NCBI RefSeq assembly: GCF_008935055.1
Contig: NZ_CP043028.1
Span: forward strand, 2,014,501 to 2,078,500
Direction: 5' to 3'
DNA: 64,000 bases
Source of the DNA: Pseudobutyrivibrio xylanivorans
Lineage (GTDB): Bacteria > Bacillota > Clostridia > Lachnospirales > Lachnospiraceae
Shown here in pieces: positions 62,029 to 64,000 of this stretch; position 1 is the stretch's first letter, and each line of letters begins with the position of its first letter. The position numbers were made by a program, and so were the translations under genes. Below the pieces are notes generated by a model that saw only the letters and a program-made list of their open reading frames with translations, was not told the DNA's origin and did not search any database.

Positions 62029-62640
62029 TTATATTTCCACCAGACACTTATACAACAGCTCCTCGAAAGGTTCGTAATTCAATATCGAGCTCTCCTTGCT
62101 GGCCAGTATCATGTCATTTTTAGTTGTCTTAGAAAAATCTATATCGAAGTGATTACTGTTCTTACAGATATACTCGATAAATACTCGCTGGGCGCGTCCG
62201 TTACCCTCTCTGAATGGATGAATCATATTAATCTCACCAATCAGATAGGCCAGCTTCTTTGCCATCTCCTCTTTGTCCGTGACATCCAGTAGATAATTAT
62301 TGGTAATAATCCAATCCTGCACCTTTTTAAATTCAATCTCAATAAACTGGGTTAGGCAGAAAATGGTGCCTTTAGAAATATCCACAGTGCGGATTTGACC
62401 TGCCCACTCATAGATATCCTGGAACATATACCTGTGAATTGCGCAAAGATGGTCTAATGAAAAATCTCCCGGAATTGGACGCTGGCTGATTTCAAAATAG
62501 CGGGCAGAAGAAAGCTCCTGTTCCACCTTGAAAAGCTCATCCTTATCCGTGATGTTAAGTTTGTTCTTTAGGACATGGGTGTGTGGATAACAGTACTGGC
62601 CATTATCCTCGTACTCATATCGATAATACTCATCCATCAT
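62029..62640 (-). CDS. fic: Fic-domain AMP-transferase toxin
   Basis: This 203-residue protein has an intact Fic motif HPFREGNGRAQR at residues 141-152 with the catalytic His141. The preceding YEWAGQIRTVDISKGTIFC is the usual flap region. Active Fic toxins transfer AMP from ATP to target proteins; class I toxins modify GyrB and ParE. A VbhA-like antitoxin is encoded 4 bp upstream and no inhibitory helix is fused, so this is a class I module. The ribosome site is poor, suggesting translation coupled to the antitoxin. Confidence 0.92.
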   Translation of the reverse strand: MMDEYYRYEYEDNGQYCYPHTHVLKNKLNITDKDELFKVEQELSSARYFEISQRPIPGDFSLDHLCAIHRYMFQDIYEWAGQIRTVDISKGTIFCLTQFIEIEFKKVQDWIITNNYLLDVTDKEEMAKKLAYLIGEINMIHPFREGNGRAQRVFIEYICKNSNHFDIDFSKTTKNDMILASKESSILNYEPFEELLYKCLVEI

Positions 62641-62644
62641 AGGC

Positions 62645-62809
62645 TTAACCTACCGAAACATACCTAGATGTAATCTCTCGAACTACATCCTCAACATCGA
62701 TTTTCTTTTCAATTATCATTCTCCCACGCTCAATCTCCTCTGGAGTGAGAATCATATCCTCCATCGCAAATGAAGCTTTGATGCTAGCGATTTTCTCGTC
62801 TGTAGACAT
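62645..62809 (-). CDS. VbhA-like Fic antitoxin
   Basis: The protein is 54 residues from the ATG at 62809, with AAGGAG 7 nt upstream. ASFAMEDMILTPEEIERGRM matches the antitoxin helix and following region of VbhA-type proteins. The inhibition motif (S/T)xxxE(G/N) reads SFAMED at 13-18, keeping the key Ser and Glu but with Asp at the last place. The Glu blocks ATP binding in the Fic pocket. It is directly upstream of fic, as expected. Confidence 0.85.
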   Translation of the reverse strand: MSTDEKIASIKASFAMEDMILTPEEIERGRMIIEKKIDVEDVVREITSRYVSVG

Positions 62810-62868
62810 TAGTCTCTCCTTATTTATCGTCGTAAACTTCATAAAACTGAACGCACTCCCCATCTTTC

Positions 62869-62904
62869 GTAACGCGTTACACCATATAACTATGTTTCAT
62901 TATA
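62869..62904 (-). promoter_or_regulatory. Promoter and palindromic operator candidate of the Fic module
   Basis: A perfect -10 TATAAT lies on the minus strand (plus 62899-62904). About 20 bp downstream is the perfect 12-bp palindrome GTAACGCGTTAC (62869-62880), placed within the leader. This is a good position for an autorepressor. No clear -35 is seen. Confidence 0.5.
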
Positions 62905-62920
62905 TCACATTTCGAATCCT

Positions 62921-63024
62921 AAAAAAACAGCTAGCCGGTAGACCTCAAGCTCTTGGTATTACTCAAGCGAAACATTCTACGTTGAGCGGAGTAATACCAA
63001 GGCTTGTAGGCGTAACCGGCTAGC
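62921..63024 (-). terminator. Large structured terminator after the ABC exporter gene (copy B)
   Basis: The outer arms GCTAGCCGGT (62930-62939) and ACCGGCTAGC (63015-63024) and the inner arms TTGGTATTACT (62953-62963) and AGTAATACCAA (62990-63000) are perfect. On the minus strand it ends in seven T. It starts 9 bp after the exporter stop codon and resembles 8477-8582 in layout and in the patch GGCTTG..GCGTAAC. Confidence 0.8.
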
Positions 63025-63032
63025 GTGGTTAT

Positions 63033-64000
63033 TTATGCATTTTGAATTTTTCCAGTATAAAGCTGGTAGTATTTACCGCCTTCACCTATGAGCTCCTCGT
63101 GTGAGCCTCTCTCAATAATGCGTCCCTGATCAAGAACCATGATACAGTCAGAGTTCCTAATGGTAGAAAGTCTGTGGGCGATTACAAATGTGGTACGACC
63201 ATGCATCAGCTTATCCATACCATCCTGTACAATCTTCTCAGTACGTGTATCGATAGATGATGTAGCCTCATCAAGGATAAGCACTGGTGGATCTGCGATT
63301 GCAGCTCTTGCGATGGCAAGCAGCTGTCGCTGTCCCTGTGAAAGGTTTCCACCATCTCCACTGATTACTGTGTCGTATCCCTGTGGTAGTCGGTGAATGA
63401 AGCTGTCTGCATTAGCAAGCTTTGCTGCTGCAATTACCTCTTCATCAGTGGCATCCAGCTTACCATAGCGGATATTGTCTGCAATAGTACCTGTGAAAAG
63501 ATGTGTATCCTGAAGTACGATACCAAGAGACTTACGCAAATCAGCCTTCTTAATCTTGTTGATGTTAATGCCGTCGTAACGAATCTTTCCATCAGCAATA
63601 TCGTAGAATCTGTTAATCAGGTTAGTAATAGTAGTCTTACCAGCACCTGTAGCACCTACAAAGGCAATCTTCTGGCCTGGAGTAGCAAAAAGCTTGATGT
63701 TGTGAAGTACTGGTTTGTCTGGGTTGTAACTAAAGTCAACATCGTCAAATACAATATCACCAGTGAGCTTCACATAAGTGGTTGTGCCCTCTGCCTTGTG
63801 GTAGTGTTTCCAAGCCCACATACCTGTACGCTCTTCACACTCAACGATTTCGCCGTTAACCTCCTTGGCATTTACAAGCATTACATAACCATCATCAACC
63901 TCAGGCTGCTCGTCAATAAGATCAAATACTCGCTCAGCACCTGCCATAGCAAGTACGATTGACTGGAACTGCTGTGAAATCTGGTTTACCGGCATGTTAA
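63033..64000 (-). CDS. ABC exporter (C-terminal part, cut by window edge)
   Basis: The frame is open to the edge. The visible part holds the end of the membrane domain (QISQQFQSIVLAMAGAERVF) and a complete ATPase: Walker A GATGAGKTTI, Q-loop VLQDTHLF, signature LSQGQRQ, Walker B LILDEATSSID with the catalytic Glu, and AHRLSTI. An insertion (VECEERTGMWAWKHYHKAEG) before the ATPase is seen in the long-type exporters of Clostridia. The first half and any partner gene lie outside the window. Confidence 0.9.
   Translation of the reverse strand, partial: NMPVNQISQQFQSIVLAMAGAERVFDLIDEQPEVDDGYVMLVNAKEVNGEIVECEERTGMWAWKHYHKAEGTTTYVKLTGDIVFDDVDFSYNPDKPVLHNIKLFATPGQKIAFVGATGAGKTTITNLINRFYDIADGKIRYDGININKIKKADLRKSLGIVLQDTHLFTGTIADNIRYGKLDATDEEVIAAAKLANADSFIHRLPQGYDTVISGDGGNLSQGQRQLLAIARAAIADPPVLILDEATSSIDTRTEKIVQDGMDKLMHGRTTFVIAHRLSTIRNSDCIMVLDQGRIIERGSHEELIGEGGKYYQLYTGKIQNA

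Noticed and set aside
1..64000. tRNA or rRNA genes
   Set aside because: I found no cloverleaf-like or rRNA-like sequence in any intergenic region.

Overview
The window looks like a chromosomal segment of a low-GC Gram-positive anaerobe, most likely a Lachnospiraceae (Butyrivibrio/Pseudobutyrivibrio-like) bacterium. The reasons are the paired glgC/glgD genes, spoVG beside pth, a class B sortase with a very large MBG-repeat surface protein, a clostripain-type protease with a Gly-rich membrane N-terminus, and strong GGAGG ribosome sites. This placement is inference from gene content; no rRNA or tRNA gene is present to confirm it.

Layout. 1-3.5 kb: the end of a minus-strand cell-envelope operon that looks like a CDP-ribitol supply and transfer cassette (TarJ-, TarI-, Rpe-like and a transferase-like protein). 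3.6-5.8 kb: coaBC with an ECF S-component, probably for pantothenate. 6-11.7 kb: a membrane-anchored clostripain-family protease, a chemotaxis receptor, a small zinc-ribbon protein and murA. 11.8-20 kb: a heterodimeric ABC exporter, a PrsA-like foldase lipoprotein and mfd. 20-28.3 kb: a SulP transporter and an unusual streamlined pilus-like operon (PilT-like ATPase, PilC-like platform protein, four small single-span proteins, a transglutaminase-like lipoprotein and an unknown protein) headed by a SARP-type regulator with its own promoter. 28.4-31.6 kb: pth, spoVG, glgD and glgC. 31.9-36.9 kb, plus strand: murC, a tandem DnaA-box cluster, dnaD, a dnaC-type helicase loader and prs.

37-40.5 kb and 60.4-62 kb are two related IS110-family insertions. 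Each has a non-coding region upstream of the recombinase that can be read as a bridge RNA with target and donor loops. The target-loop guide sequences differ between the copies and match each copy's own flanks. The first copy is broken by a 1,955-bp ISLre2-family element that sits inside the bridge-RNA region and has a perfect 9-bp target duplication. Both IS110 copies sit in the T-tract of a transcription terminator.

40.5-60.2 kb: an LtaS-like sulfatase-fold enzyme, an 850-residue exported protein ending in what looks like a dead C39 peptidase fold, a YhhN/TMEM86-like membrane protein, and a surface cluster (a sorting-signal protein, a class B sortase and a 3,614-residue repeat protein). 62-64 kb: a class I Fic toxin-antitoxin pair and the C-terminal half of another ABC exporter.

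A roughly 105-nt palindromic terminator structure occurs twice (8.5 and 63.0 kb). The copies share sequence patches and have compensated stem changes.
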